From Wyeomyia smithii (lineage: Eukaryota; Arthropoda; Insecta; Diptera; Culicidae), in the NCBI RefSeq assembly GCF_029784165.1, contig NC_073695.1, positions 10,515,786 through 10,579,785 of the forward strand: a stretch of DNA of 64,000 bases, given 5' to 3'. This document shows positions 1 through 10,545 of this stretch, piece after piece. A model generated the notes under the pieces. The model did no database searches, was not told the DNA's origin, and saw nothing but the letters and a program-made list of their open reading frames with translations. The translations under genes were made by a program, and so were the position numbers. Within the stretch, counting starts at the first letter, position 1; each line of letters begins with the position of its first letter.

Positions 1-1764
1 AATATGTGGCCCAAAAATCGTTTTTTTAGAATTCACAATTCTTAACAATTTTATTTTTACTCTTTTGACATCGAATTGAAGGTAATTAATGAGCCTTTTA
101 AGGACAAATCTGCTTTAAGTTGAAGCGGTGCTGAAGCCACAAATGGCCGACTTCGATAATAAATAATAGCTATGCGAAAATTAAATGCGGAAATATAGGG
201 TGTCCTGAGCCTTAAACCGTCATTGCAGTATCTTTTTTCAATGGAGACGCATAGTGGTTCTAGTGAATTTTTTAGTTAAAAAAAGTCCATCCTTAAAATA
301 AAAAAAAAATATACCGCCGTTATAAATCGATGTTTAAATAACTTTTCCTTAAGAATCAAAATAGAAATCAATCGATAGAGTCTTTTCGATGTCAAATTCT
401 CCATAACGGCAAAAGAACGGTTTGTATCAACTTTTTTGTAAAGTGATTGTAATTTAAAAAAAAACAATTCGATATTATTTCTCAATAGTCTCATTAAATA
501 CCTTCACCTTTATGCAAAAAATTTTAGATCAGTTGAATAGTCGAAAGTTATAAATTTATGAAAATTGAAAATTATGAAAAATGTCAAATTTTCAGGTCAC
601 CTAATTTTAGAAAGTGTTATCCCAAGGGCCATGCAAAAAAAATACGGATCTAAAGTTTTTCGATGAAAATTCATCGTAATAATTAATAGTATTATTGGAA
701 CAAACCAAATTTCGGAAAGAAGCAAAACAAATTTCGGAACTCCGAAATAGGGCGACCATAAAAAACGGCTTTATACGATATATTTTATTTTTAAAAATTC
801 ATAACTTTTGAACCAGTAGATCGACTTTCGATCTTTTTGAATCAAATTAAAAATATTTTTTCTAGTTTTAAGAAAAATACTAAAAAAAATCTTTGTGCTT
901 TTAATGTAAAATAGATAAAGTTTTTATAACTTTTGTCTTGTTTTCAATTAGTTTACTCAAATACAGAAAGTAAAATATTTTTGAAAATTTCTCCTTATAT
1001 AGAAAGACAAATGTGCCCTCTTAATTAAGACCAAGAGATATTTTTTCATGTTTGCTCCAAAATGAACGACAAACAAATGAAAAAGGCATATATTTTATGA
1101 AAAACAGCAATAACTTTGAGTAGTACTGAAATATTCACGATGTCAGAATTGCAAATTGTTTCTCTTGAAAAGCCCAAAAAGTCGCTCAAAAGCAATTTTA
1201 ATGTGGAAATTTAAATAAAAAATTTGAGTGAAAAATGTGGTTTTAAAATCTAAATCGGTTATTTTCAAAGATAAAGAAACACTTTTTTCAGCAAATTTGC
1301 TAAAAATTAACGGATCTATAACATTGTAGGACAGGTCACATACTTGATTTCATCGAAAGTTGGATCATCCTAATTTTTGATATTTTTTCAAATATTTCTA
1401 TCAAGCTCTAGATGCAAATTTCCTCTATATTCGATTTCTGGATCATTGTGCAACGGTGACGTGAAATTACCGTGGACAAAGCCACGACATTAGCTTCATC
1501 AGCACAACATCCGACATATGACACACTTGAACATCTCACTATTGCATCCCGTAGTCATTGAACGGTAAAGCTGTTGTATAGGAAAGGTGATACCGAGCAC
1601 AATTATAATAGCGCTCGTGGGAATCTCATGTAAATTACCCACTGTTAAAGTAATCTAAAATGTGTTTGGCTTTGCTAGGCCTAAAGCGAAGCGAAGCGTT
1701 TTCAAACAGGCCCATATTATTGATATCATTCCTTACGTGAGTGTTTTCACGAAGCTAGAGCCCT
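1..1764. other. AT-rich noncoding stretch with dispersed repeat
   Basis: No convincing gene. The sequence is strongly AT-rich with many homopolymer runs. A segment at 790-852 is shared in inverted orientation with 52556-52624. The last 300 bases approach the non-LTR remnant that starts near 1765 but show no frame I can follow. Confidence 0.6.
790..852 (+). repeat. Dispersed AT-rich repeat, copy 1
   Basis: It reads TTCATAACTTTTGAACCAGT, then a GATCG-containing stretch and ATCAAATT. The reverse complement of 52556-52624 gives the same series with a handful of mismatches. Phrases of this kind recur across mosquito intergenic DNA, but I cannot assign a superfamily. No coding potential or terminal structure is visible. 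Confidence 0.6.
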
Positions 1765-1786
1765 CAGCTCCGATGTTTGTCGAAGT

Positions 1787-2068
1787 ATGATATGGTGGCC
1801 AAAAACCGAAGAAAAAACGACTCAACTCAAGTTCGAAAAACTGCAAAGGCTTCCTACTACTGCTATTACAAGGGCAATGAGTACCACTCCTCCCAAAGCC
1901 TTAGATGCTCTTCTCAACCTTTTGCTCTTATCCCAAACTATTCAACAAGATGTGGTTAAAAGTGCAATTAGACTCCGTCGCACAAAAGATCTTTTTGAAG
2001 GAGACCTAAATGATCACCTACGCATTCTAAAGGGGTTTTATATAAACCCTCTAATTCCTAAAAATTAA
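1787..2068 (+). pseudogene. RT C-terminal (post-palm) region fragment
   Basis: The open stretch starts with IWWPKT, followed by KLQRL and ALDALLNLLLL. This matches the conserved segment after the RT fingers/palm in I-type elements, where VWWPKT and KALDALLNLLPL are usual. No RT catalytic motif (YADD) remains upstream, so only the thumb/connection part is kept. It ends in a stop just before the RNase H frame. There is no proper start codon, because the frame is entered from a truncated end. Confidence 0.75.
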
Positions 2069-2086
2069 AATTTGATGTAAAAAAGT

Positions 2087-2865
2087 ATGAGTGGAGGGCC
2101 CAACACTCGAGATGGTTCTATAATTTTTTACACTAACGGCTCGAAAATGGGAAATCAAGTAGGAGCTGGCATATCAGGCCCTGGAGTAAGTTGTTTAGTG
2201 GCGATGGGCAAATGGCGTACGATATTCCAAACTGAAATCTATGCCATTTGGAATGAGCTTCGATTTGCTTAAAAAGGAAATATAGAAATGCTAATTTATG
2301 CATTTTTTCTAATAGTCAAGCAGCCTTGAATGCTTTGAAATCTGTTACTTACAAATTAGATTGGGAATGTATTGAAATGCTTCAGCAACTAGCTACACGT
2401 AACAAGGTAAACCTTCTCTGGGTTTCTGGACACTTTGGCATCGAAGGAAATGAAAAGGCGGATGAACTAACAAGAGCTGAATCAGCCACGACACTTATCG
2501 GTCCTGAACCATTCTGTGGGGTTTCCTTTAGTGCACTAAAGATGGAGCTATCAGAATGCGAAAAAAGTCCGGTGCTGCTGAACTGGGATAGCACTACAAT
2601 ATCTCGTCACGAAAATCGATACATCAAGCCCAACGCTTCGGAAGCACAAAAATTGTTGAACCTTTCAAAGAAGGATCTTAGTACTTATACCGGACTGATC
2701 ACTGGTCACTGTCCGAGAAAGTATCATCTCAAGCTAATAGAAAGGCTTGAAAACGACAGTTGTCGCTTCTGTTGCACAGAGAGTGAAAGTGCTCATCATT
2801 TGCTGTGTGAATGCCCAGCAATATTCACCAAACAGCGCAAATTTCTTGATAAGGGACTTCTATAA
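2087..2865 (+). pseudogene. RNase H domain and C-terminus of ORF2, disabled
   Basis: First part (2087-2272): FYTNGSKMG, then GAGISGPGV and QTEIYAIW, the RNase H beta-1 and helix-A motifs. The first catalytic Asp of YTDGS is Asn (AAC). After a stop at the end of that frame and a frameshift, SNSQAAL appears where SDSQAAL is expected, so the second catalytic Asp is also Asn (AAT). The third motif, near 2415-2475, is kept: LLWVSGHFGIEGNEKADEL (usual form WVPGHxGIxGNExAD). The downstream 130 residues include a zinc-knuckle-like CRFCC..H..CECP cluster (2764-2820), typical of ORF2 C-termini. The nuclease would be inactive. Confidence 0.85.
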
Positions 2866-3152
2866 CCTTGGGAAATATGGGCTAGTTCACCGAACAATGT
2901 TTTAATTTTATTCGTTACATAATACCACATTGGTACAATGCCTTCGATCACGATAGTGACTAATAAAACATATAATAGTTGTCTATACAAGAAAAGGCTT
3001 AAAGCAAAAGAAGACACACCACAATAGATCTAAGTACTGGTCGCAGTGGTTTAATGTCCCCAACAAGGGACAAAATGAAACACTGGGGCCAAAAATATAA
3101 CACTGATACTACCAGCGGTGTTAAAATCGTTGCCCTGCGTGCCGTCGATTTA

Positions 3153-4236
3153 ACACTAACACTGAGGGCATCTTCAGCGGTGGTATATTTTTGAAACAAC
3201 TTTATACTAGATTTACACCAGCGAAACCTGAATAGAACCAGTTAATATAGACCAACTTTTCGTTCTCCGCACCGGTGGTGTATATCTTGTTGTTTTGAAC
3301 CGCAAACTTCTGTCACACTGTTCACAATTCGATACCCCATGCTATCAGTTTATGAGACTTGTTATAATAAAAAGCACTCAATATTTAACAAACGGAAATT
3401 CGCTAATTTTTACGCACATTAAACGATTACTTTGGCAAGACACTTAATACCTACAAGACTTTATGGATTTGACGGTTTGACCCGAGCGTCAGTGACATTT
3501 CTCAGGATGGATTGGTATGATCGAAAAATTTCTGCTACAAGTAGGGCTTCGGAGCTTAGCGAAAAATATTTGATCGCATAGATGTTCATCTTCCATTCAT
3601 CTTGCAGCTCTTTAAACTTAGGTTCGGTTTTGAAGATATTGAAACAAGCCTGCATTTTGAACGTTTTCAGTTCAGTGTCTTCAAGGAACATTTTTCTGGC
3701 CTCTTACGGTCTCCTCTAGTCCCACTATAATTAAGGCGATTAACAAAATGGCCAACATATTTGTTATCCTAGTAGCTGATGGTTCAAAACCAAGTAGTTG
3801 AACCTACGGTTATGGTCTTCCAGAATTCCCCCTTTTGCTGGTCGGTTTCCTTGAAGCCAAAAACGACAAACCTTTTTATTTTCTTCTTCAGAAAATCCAC
3901 AAAAATGAATTGTGAATTGTCATAAAAAATCTTTGTTTTGTTTATTCCCCAACACTCGCAAAATGCTTATATGGAAATAGCTAAAAATGAGGAATTTAAT
4001 TAAAATATGACATTTTACCCACCTATTGGTAGCATACAAAGGGTTTTAGAACGATCTATTTCGTGTTCCAAAAAGTGACAAAAATAGACCAAAACGTATA
4101 CCAGTTTTAAATTTCTTCAATTTAGATCTGGTATAAAACAAAATTTACACCACCGGTGCAGCAGTGAATTTGAGTTTGTTCTAAAAAAAATAGAACAAAT
4201 CAACGTTTTTGACCACCGCTGAAGATGCACTGAGTG
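3153..4236. mobile_element. ~1.1-kb element with inverted terminal repeats
   Basis: The left end (about 3159-3290) and right end (about 4140-4234) are inverted copies in two blocks: GCATCTTCAGCGGTGGT at the outside and CACCGGTGGTGTA further in, with diverged sequence between. This is the layout of a non-autonomous DNA transposon with subterminal repeats. A clear target duplication is not visible. The interior holds a short minus-strand open stretch (3461-3691) without a recognised domain. Confidence 0.55.
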
Positions 4237-4802
4237 GTAGTTGCAAACAAGGCTGATAAAAAGCATTTCAACTACCGGAATTCTGTGAAAAATTACGATT
4301 AACCTTTTTTAATTTTCAGTTCCGATAAACGCAGAGCCCTTTCAAACACACTAGTATTTTATCCTTAAAACGAGCTGCCACACTCCGAAGACAAAATTCA
4401 CGCGCATCGTTCACGGTCACGAAATAAAATCTTCTGAAAATCCAATCAAGTGATACTCACCGTTCCTTTGGTAGAACGAAAATGACGGACGGTAGCTGTC
4501 TTTATCATAATGGAACGCTAAAACTTTTTTCGTGGTAGCATTTTTCTTACCCATCACTAGTCGCGTAATGCTGCTGTACAGTACACAAACCAAGTTTACA
4601 ACATTACAGTTCACACAATGAAACTCAGAATATTAAAATTTTCAAAAATTTTAAAACCGTGAATATCAAAAAAAAACACGTTTTCACTGCGCTTAACGGA
4701 CGACTTGGCTTTTATTTTTTCACGAATACTAAAAAAACAGTGGAAGAGAGAATGAAGCTCGAAAGTGAAATATTTCCTGTGATGGTAGAAAAAAGGACTA
4801 TA
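4237..4802. other. Noncoding spacer with a broken minus-strand open stretch
   Basis: On the minus strand 4417-4614 is open (65 codons), and a neighbouring frame stays open for about 35 further codons towards 4320, which could be a frameshifted coding relic. No domain is recognised and the first Met with a sensible context lies mid-frame. Kept as an observation only. Confidence 0.3.
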
Positions 4803-5214
4803 CAGTCAGGTTTTTATACGCGGTTTTTTTATTCGCAGATTTTTTACGAGGGTTTTTTTAATTACCGCGGCAGATTTTTTAATGAACGTGTTTTTTTACG
4901 CGATAGCGCGCTTATTCAAAATAAAGTTTCGGGAATTCTAGAGCTACCGTGGGTTTGGAACCAAAAACTTCTAAGTGTTAGTTTAGTAGAAAACTCCTCC
5001 GCCCTCCGAAAGATCCGGCATGACCGTCAAATAAGACAATTTTAAATACTGGTTCTAGAGCATCTCGGATTTTTTCTAAAGCCCCTTTGCTGATTTAATT
5101 CACGCAGATTTTTGAATTACGCGGTTTTTTTTAAAATAAAGGGTTTTTTTACGCGTATTTTCGAACTACGCGGTTTTTACGAGGTACGTAACCCCCGCGT
5201 AAAAAACCTGGCTA
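4803..5214. mobile_element. TA-flanked MITE with ACGCGG-rich inverted ends
   Basis: The left end CAGTCAGGTTTTTATACGCG and the reverse complement of the right end TAGCCAGGTTTTTTACGCGG are near-identical, and TA dinucleotides sit outside both ends. The interior repeats ACGCGGTTTTTTT-like phrases. Size (412 bp), TA duplication and lack of coding fit a Tc1/mariner-type or similar MITE. A shorter element built on the same CCGCGTAAAAA phrases lies at 16960-17179. Confidence 0.7.
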
Positions 5215-6290
5215 TATTTTAACTTTTATGCAAAAGCGCTGAAAATTTTCAGCTGCAATATACGTCGCGTCGTATTTAAAATATATCATTCAGTGTAGAG
5301 CGTGGTGTGGACATGGCTGATTGCAAAAGCAAAATTATGCACATGAATGATCCTTGTGTTTTCAACTATCAATGTTTTTTTTTTTTTTTTTTTTTTTCAT
5401 TGAAGAACCGCTGTTTTCCTATTTAATGTTAATAAAAAATAGAGACGAGACTAGCATTTTAAATTAGGACAGACAAATAATACAGAGAAAAGGTTCACAC
5501 AGTACTCTAACTATGAAATAAATTGCAACAAAACTAGAGAGAGATCATCAACCAAGGGCAGGCTTCGGAAAAGTACTGCGGTGCGACACTTTTTTGACAC
5601 TGGGCTCTCTATTTACCAGAACAGAATTACGAATAAGCTATCAATGAGAGTTCACAAACAACTAAAGCTTACACAAGCTGTCTTGTGTTGCACACGATAG
5701 CTCATTCTTGCGCATATATTCGCACTCCTTCGTTCCTCCTTTTATTCAGGCCGATGCCATAATGAATACGAAGCAAACCGTTTCAAATATATTTTCCTAT
5801 TGTTGATATTTTTCCCCACCCTAACGTGTTTCGCACCGCCATACTTTCATTATAGCATCGGAATTACTGTCGTGAATCATAATCACCTAACAGCCCGCCT
5901 GATTTGCGCCGAGCTGTAAAAGTGTCATAAGCGACAGCTTGGAAGAAGCAAAAGACAAGGAGAGCAGAATTGGTTTAAAATTTGCGATCACGGAAAGACA
6001 GTACTTTTCAGAAGCCTGACCAAAGGTGACAAAACAAGCCTGGAGAGGAAAACAATGAGACACATCACGAAACATCGGACTACGGAAACGACAAGCAACA
6101 GAATCACAGACAAAACTGAAAGCATAAAACATGAGAAAAAAAACAACAACAAAAATAGAGTTATGAGTACTGGAAACTAACGTAAGCCGTAGTAGAACTT
6201 CAAATGTTATTCAATTAATACGAAAAAAAGCAAAACAATATGCGTCTCTAGCGATTGTTACAGAAAGAAAAGGGTACTTTTGTCACTGTG
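5215..6290. other. Noncoding stretch with 23-nt poly-T
   Basis: An uninterrupted T run covers 5375-5397, which could be the tail of a minus-strand retro-insertion or simple slippage. A minus-strand 81-codon open stretch (5887-6132) shows no domain and is probably chance. Nothing else is recognised. Confidence 0.5.
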
Positions 6291-7790
6291 GTATTATTAT
6301 TATTTATTGAATTAAATCCATCCGACTAGTAGTCTTAATGCATAAGAAAGTATGTATGGGCTGGGGAAAGCCACCTTGAAGACACTGGAAGGCGATTATC
6401 TTGGCGGTATAAAAAACCAGCATGTTTTCAAAAACAAAAACATATACAGAGATATTACAAGATTCCGATACAGATAACATAAATAGAGTCAAAACAAACA
6501 ATACACTTCAACTAATTATACCAGAAATTAAAATTAAAGTTATCGTTGAATCGATTATAAATCAGGGCAATCCGACGAACAGGTTCATGCTGGCCATAAT
6601 TCGTGTGGTGTGCGTTTGTCTGCAGTAATCGCTGATGACGTTGTGGACGAAGACGGCATTGCAGCTGAAGCATTGCCAAGATATCAGGGCTATCATAGCA
6701 GCCAGTGAAGATTTTGTGAACTATCCTGGCCAGTTTGTCCTTGCGACGCTCTTCAAGGGGTTTTATCCCAACCAGCAGGCAAAGGCTTTCGTATGGCGGC
6801 AACTTATCAGGGTTCTTCCATGGCAATCTGCGACAAATCCTTCGGATTAAGAGCTTTTGAATGCGCTCGATTCGCTGAATCCAAAAATCGTAGTACGGAT
6901 CCTAAACAACGCAAGCAGTATCTAAAATTAAGCGTACCAGAGAGCAGTAGAGTGGGCACAAAGTGCCAGGATCGTGGAATTTCCTTCCAATCCTGAATAT
7001 TAAACCAAGCTGACGATTGGCTTTGTTGTTAATCGCAAAATAATGTAGCCTAAATACTAGTGTCTAACAAAACACCCAAATCAGTAACAACGTCGCTACG
7101 ATGTAATGAAGTGTCAGCAATACGATATTCAGACAGCAACGGCTATTTTTGCGCTGGAAGCTGATCACGCTACATTTGGGGATGCTCAACAACATTGAAA
7201 AAATCAAGTAACGTTCGAAGTCTACAACAATCATCATGGTTCACGACAATTTGGAATATTTTTGTATCATCAGCGTACAAAAGTCGTATGCCAGGTGGTA
7301 GAACTTTAGTAACATCAATAATGTACAAAGAGAAAAGCAGCGGCCCAAGAATACTGCCTTGAGGAACACCATAATTGTTGCTAAACCAGGCGGATTGTGA
7401 CGTTCCCAACTTAACAGCGATCTGTTGGATGCGTAGATAAGAACTGAGCCATTTTAACAGTCCAGTGAAGTTCCAAGCCTGTCGCATTTAGCACAAAGTA
7501 ATCCATAATCAACACGATCAAAAGCAGCTTTGAGGTCCGTGTAGACAGCATCAAACTGAAGATCACGATCCATACCGCGCAAGAAGAGTGAAGAGATTTC
7601 CAGCAAGTTGGTGGAGTTGATTTACAAACACGAATAAGCCTAGTAAAATACCTGTTTCCCCAAGTAGGCTTACAGCGAGGACGAACTTTGGGAATATAGA
7701 AATGTATAAGTTCCTGAATCAATATAGTAAAGCCTGACACGGCCTCATCCAAATTTCTACACTGGTTGATAAAGCTCTAATGGATACCTC
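6291..7790 (-). mobile_element. CR1-clade non-LTR retrotransposon, 5'-truncated and decayed
   Basis: Read on the minus strand, it starts (5' truncation) near 7790 inside ORF2 and runs through the RT palm and the ORF2 C-terminus to a 3' tail of AAT/AAAT repeats at 6291-6310. The end phrase resembles that of the better-preserved element at 48886-51430 (GGATGGA before the tail here, AGATGGA there), so the two belong to related families. The target site duplication is not obvious, as is common for CR1. Confidence 0.85.
6512..7487 (-). pseudogene. ORF2 (RT palm to C-terminus) of CR1-like element, broken
   Basis: RT motifs lie in 7170-7487: GVPQGSILGPLLFSLYI (motif 4/B) and YADDTKIF (motif 5/C, with the catalytic Asp pair intact). 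A second frame (near 7040-7090) keeps VTDLGVLLDTS. The next part (6820-6960) keeps YCSLVRLILDTACVV, followed by a stop where the sister element at 49 kb has Trp (TGG to TAG). The last open part (6512-6826) has LPWKNPDKLPPYE and TNYGQHEP, aligned with LPWSNPSELPPY and TNYGQNEP of the sister copy. Several frameshifts and stops separate these pieces. A further upstream piece is open at 7411-7752. Confidence 0.85.
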
Positions 7791-8235
7791 TCAGAGCTAG
7801 TTAGTGTTAGTGACGGATTATAAAATTTGACCATTCCCTGTACGCCCAAATCTATTGCTTTTTTTAACCGAGCTTCGTTGGATACTCCTACCAAGTATTG
7901 GCAACTATAATCGTATTCATGAGTCTGACATTATATTTTATTTAAGCACGAGGGATGGGTCAAAGTGAAGGGAATGAGGCTGCGCGCGCTCTCTCTATCT
8001 CTCTCTCTCTCGCTCTTTTCCAATTTATTCTGATTGATTGGAAAAAAAATGTTTTCGGTGTAATTAATCATCTTTAATTACCTACATTAAAAACGCTACT
8101 GATGCGTAGAAGGACAAATACAAAGCAAAGAAAGAAATTGTAATCAAGAACAAGAGAGGTTACAAAAATAGGAAGAGAAGCAAGAATCAGACAGATGGAA
8201 TAACTAGGTAATACATTAAGGACAAAACTAAGATA
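7791..8235. other. Noncoding stretch with TC microsatellite
   Basis: Holds a pyrimidine microsatellite, mostly (TC)n, at about 7988-8018. No gene is seen. The 8070-8235 part could already belong to the SINE-like insertion that follows. Confidence 0.5.
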
Positions 8236-8500
8236 AAGGGAGCTCCGTAGCCGCAAGGTTACAGAGTCCGCTTTGGTAAGCTGGTGGTCGTGGTTTCAAA
8301 TCTGAGTAGAATCAGGCCATTTGAAAAAAAAATAAAGGAGAGACCAGGAACAAAAATAAAAAAAATAGCTACAAAACTGAGCACAGTGCAACGGTCTTTG
8401 TGATGATGCAGGGTTCTAGTGAGCCCCCTGCACTCACATATCTGCCGAGTTTCTCTGTGAAATTGCTGCCTCAAATATTTAATTGGGAACGCCACTGTTT
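8236..8500 (+). mobile_element. tRNA-derived SINE-like insertion
   Basis: A box-A-like TAGCCGCAAGG begins at 8248 and a box-B-like GGTTTCAAATCT lies at 8292-8303, a spacing normal for a tRNA promoter. An A-rich body follows, including GGAGAGACCAGGAAC. Box B departs from GGTTCGAATCC, so the copy is probably old. It is a different family from the SINE copies at 17950, 39405 and 60144. The boundaries are estimates. Confidence 0.5.
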
Positions 8501-8925
8501 TGTTCTCTTGCTCCGTTTACCGTTTACCGCGAAATGAAAAAGAAATAAACGAGAGCCTTCTAGAACGCACCAGCGGGCAAGATGGCTAATAATTCCTCAA
8601 AATACTCACACATGATGAATTTCTTCATTTTCCTCATCAAAATCAAGCTCTCCTACAGTCCTCATTTGAAAAGTGCGTCCTAATGACTGAAATATTTGAT
8701 AAACTGTATTATTGTCTGAGGCTCTGTCCAGCGTGTAATTATTCATGAATTTTATATAAGCTTTTATGGCTGGCAAATAATACAAAAACCTTATGGAATT
8801 TCTAATCCTATGAATATTTTATTTTATTTCACTACCTTTCATCTACTTCTACCTTAAAACGATCAAAATTAACGTTGGGGTAAAATATACTAAGAAACCC
8901 TGCAGAAGATTGTTTCACAACTTTT
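8501..8925. other. AT-rich spacer
   Basis: No open frame, repeat or signal that I can support. Confidence 0.5.
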
Positions 8926-9047
8926 AAGGCCTAAACACAATGGGTACGTTGCGACTGCGTTTGCGGTAATTTGACAGTTAGTCCATACATTTTTTGTCAA
9001 ATTAACGTCAACGCAACGCAAACGTATCCATTGTGCTTGAGCCTTTA
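8926..9047. mobile_element. 122-bp foldback MITE
   Basis: The two halves are reverse complements over about 50 bases each. The left arm runs AAGGCCTAAACACAATGG then TACGTT and TGCGTTTGCG. The right arm, reversed, runs AAAGGCTCAAGCACAATGG then TACGTT and TGCGTTGCG. TTA-like bases border both ends. It would form a long hairpin. No coding capacity. Confidence 0.75.
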
Positions 9048-10311
9048 GGGTATGCTCCTTTGCTTTGCTTTTACTTCTGAGACTTCAAACGCTTCTCACT
9101 TCGCTTGCTGATTTCTGCTAGAGCATATTAGCCTTTGTTGTGGTGCGTCTTTGCCACAAACCTGCTTGGTAGCAAAGGTAATTTTTATCAAAAATAATTT
9201 TGAAATCGAGTATTTTGGAATAAGTTCCGTCATAAACACACATAATATAGATCCTACAATCATGCTACATGTTCAATGTCATCTAATATGATTGGAAGCG
9301 CTGTAAATTGCATAAATACTTAGCTGGTGCATGTTGCACAGTTCTTCCCTACATTGCGACCAGAGTTGCCGGAAATAGACTAAAATCATTAGAAAGTGAA
9401 TATAAGTTTTCTAGATTGGTACGAGTTTCATCCTATCAAACAGGTCAAAATGCGTCTTTTTCGCGGCTGAAGTTCTGGGAAAAAACGAATCTAGAGGTGG
9501 AAAAATTTTATACTTGTGGAACTTTAGATCTGTTTGGTTTTCAGGAAGCGATGAGTCTGTGTTTCCAATATGGGTTGTATCCGTTTGCAAGAAAACATAT
9601 GTTTGTGTTTTGCTCTAACGCAGTTTATGGGTTGTAATTTCCATATCAATATACCTGGCAGCTAATGTCACACCTTTCACTATTCCGTATGCGTGCGACG
9701 AACCAGCTAACACACGTACACCAGATGAATTGGAGATGGGAAAAAAATAGTAACTGACCGATTTCCCAAGAAAGGCAAGATTCCGAAATAATTGTGCGTC
9801 ACCAATGAAAACACTACCTTATTTTTGCATCACCCCAGCAAACATGAGGTAGTGTTTTTACAGGCCATTAGTAATCTTCTCCTACTGAGTTACTGATTCA
9901 TTTAATGTGAATAAAAAAAAAAGTCTCGAGGGTATTCAATGCCCAGAGACGTATAAATTTCATGGAATCACACCCAATGCTTCTAATAGAATATTTGTGT
10001 TCATACATATTATTGATTAGTGGAATAGGATGCAGACAAAGTTAAATGGTCCTAGGACCTAATCTATCAGTTATCAGGAAACAATATTCACAAAACACAT
10101 CCTCCCTGTGAATAGAAGACAGGGATTTAGACAGATTAAACACCTCAGTTTGTGGAAATGCACACTGCATTTACTGTAACTATCGCTGTATGACGGTAAC
10201 AGCCACGTAATTCTTTAACTTTTTAAACCCCTCATCCTACACTCACACATACACCCAAATACATCCCCACACTACAAACCAGCCACTTTGATGTCAACTG
10301 ACTGAAGGAAA
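9048..10311. other. Noncoding stretch with a short hairpin
   Basis: A 109-codon open stretch at 9308-9637 (plus) has no recognisable domain and is probably chance. A perfect 12-bp inverted repeat, AAAACACTACCT at 9808-9819 and its complement at 9847-9858, frames a 27-base loop. From about 10200 the composition becomes less AT-rich. Confidence 0.5.
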
Positions 10312-10545
10312 ATGAACACACCGGAGGGAGCCCAGCCTGGAAAGCCTGGAGAAAACAAGCAAAAAAACACCGTTGCGGATGGTAAGCATGGAGAAAATAA
10401 ATTATTTAGAAAAGTACCAACTCCGTCGTCAAAGAAGGTAGATAGCAGCGGCACCACCAGCAGCTATGTGCCGTGCGTTCGTTCCGGTGTGGGTGTGGCG
10501 CTACACATTATACAATCAATTACCTTTCCCGCTGGAGCGTTCTAA
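10312..10545 (+). CDS. Candidate small ORF or first coding exon, unrecognised
   Basis: An ATG in an AAA-ATG context opens 77 codons, starting MNTPEGAQPGKPGENK and rich in Pro, Gly, Lys and Ser. At 10381/10382 the frame meets GATG|GTAAGC, a plausible splice donor, so the coding part could stop there after about 23 codons. No domain, homologue or upstream promoter is evident. It lies at the start of the unique, GC-richer island that also has a candidate promoter at 11035. The chance explanation is more likely than not. Confidence 0.2.
   Translation: MNTPEGAQPGKPGENKQKNTVADGKHGENKLFRKVPTPSSKKVDSSGTTSSYVPCVRSGVGVALHIIQSITFPAGAF

Larger units (their letters stand above)
1765..3035 (+). mobile_element. 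Non-LTR retrotransposon remnant with RNase H (I/LOA/R1-like group)
   Basis: 5'-truncated and decayed 3' part of a retrotransposon. In order it carries the region that follows the reverse transcriptase palm (1787-2068), an RNase H domain in two frames (2087-2865), and a short 3' tail whose last part (around 3010-3035) reads CACAATAG then CTGGTCGCAGTGG, like the 3' ends of related mosquito elements. RNase H beside the RT points to the I/R1/LOA-type groups rather than CR1 or RTE. It is broken by stops and at least one frameshift near 2275-2315, so it is not functional. Confidence 0.8.

Noticed and set aside
9308..9637. 109-codon plus-strand ORF
   Set aside because: No domain, no promoter or splice context, and no composition shift against the surrounding DNA.
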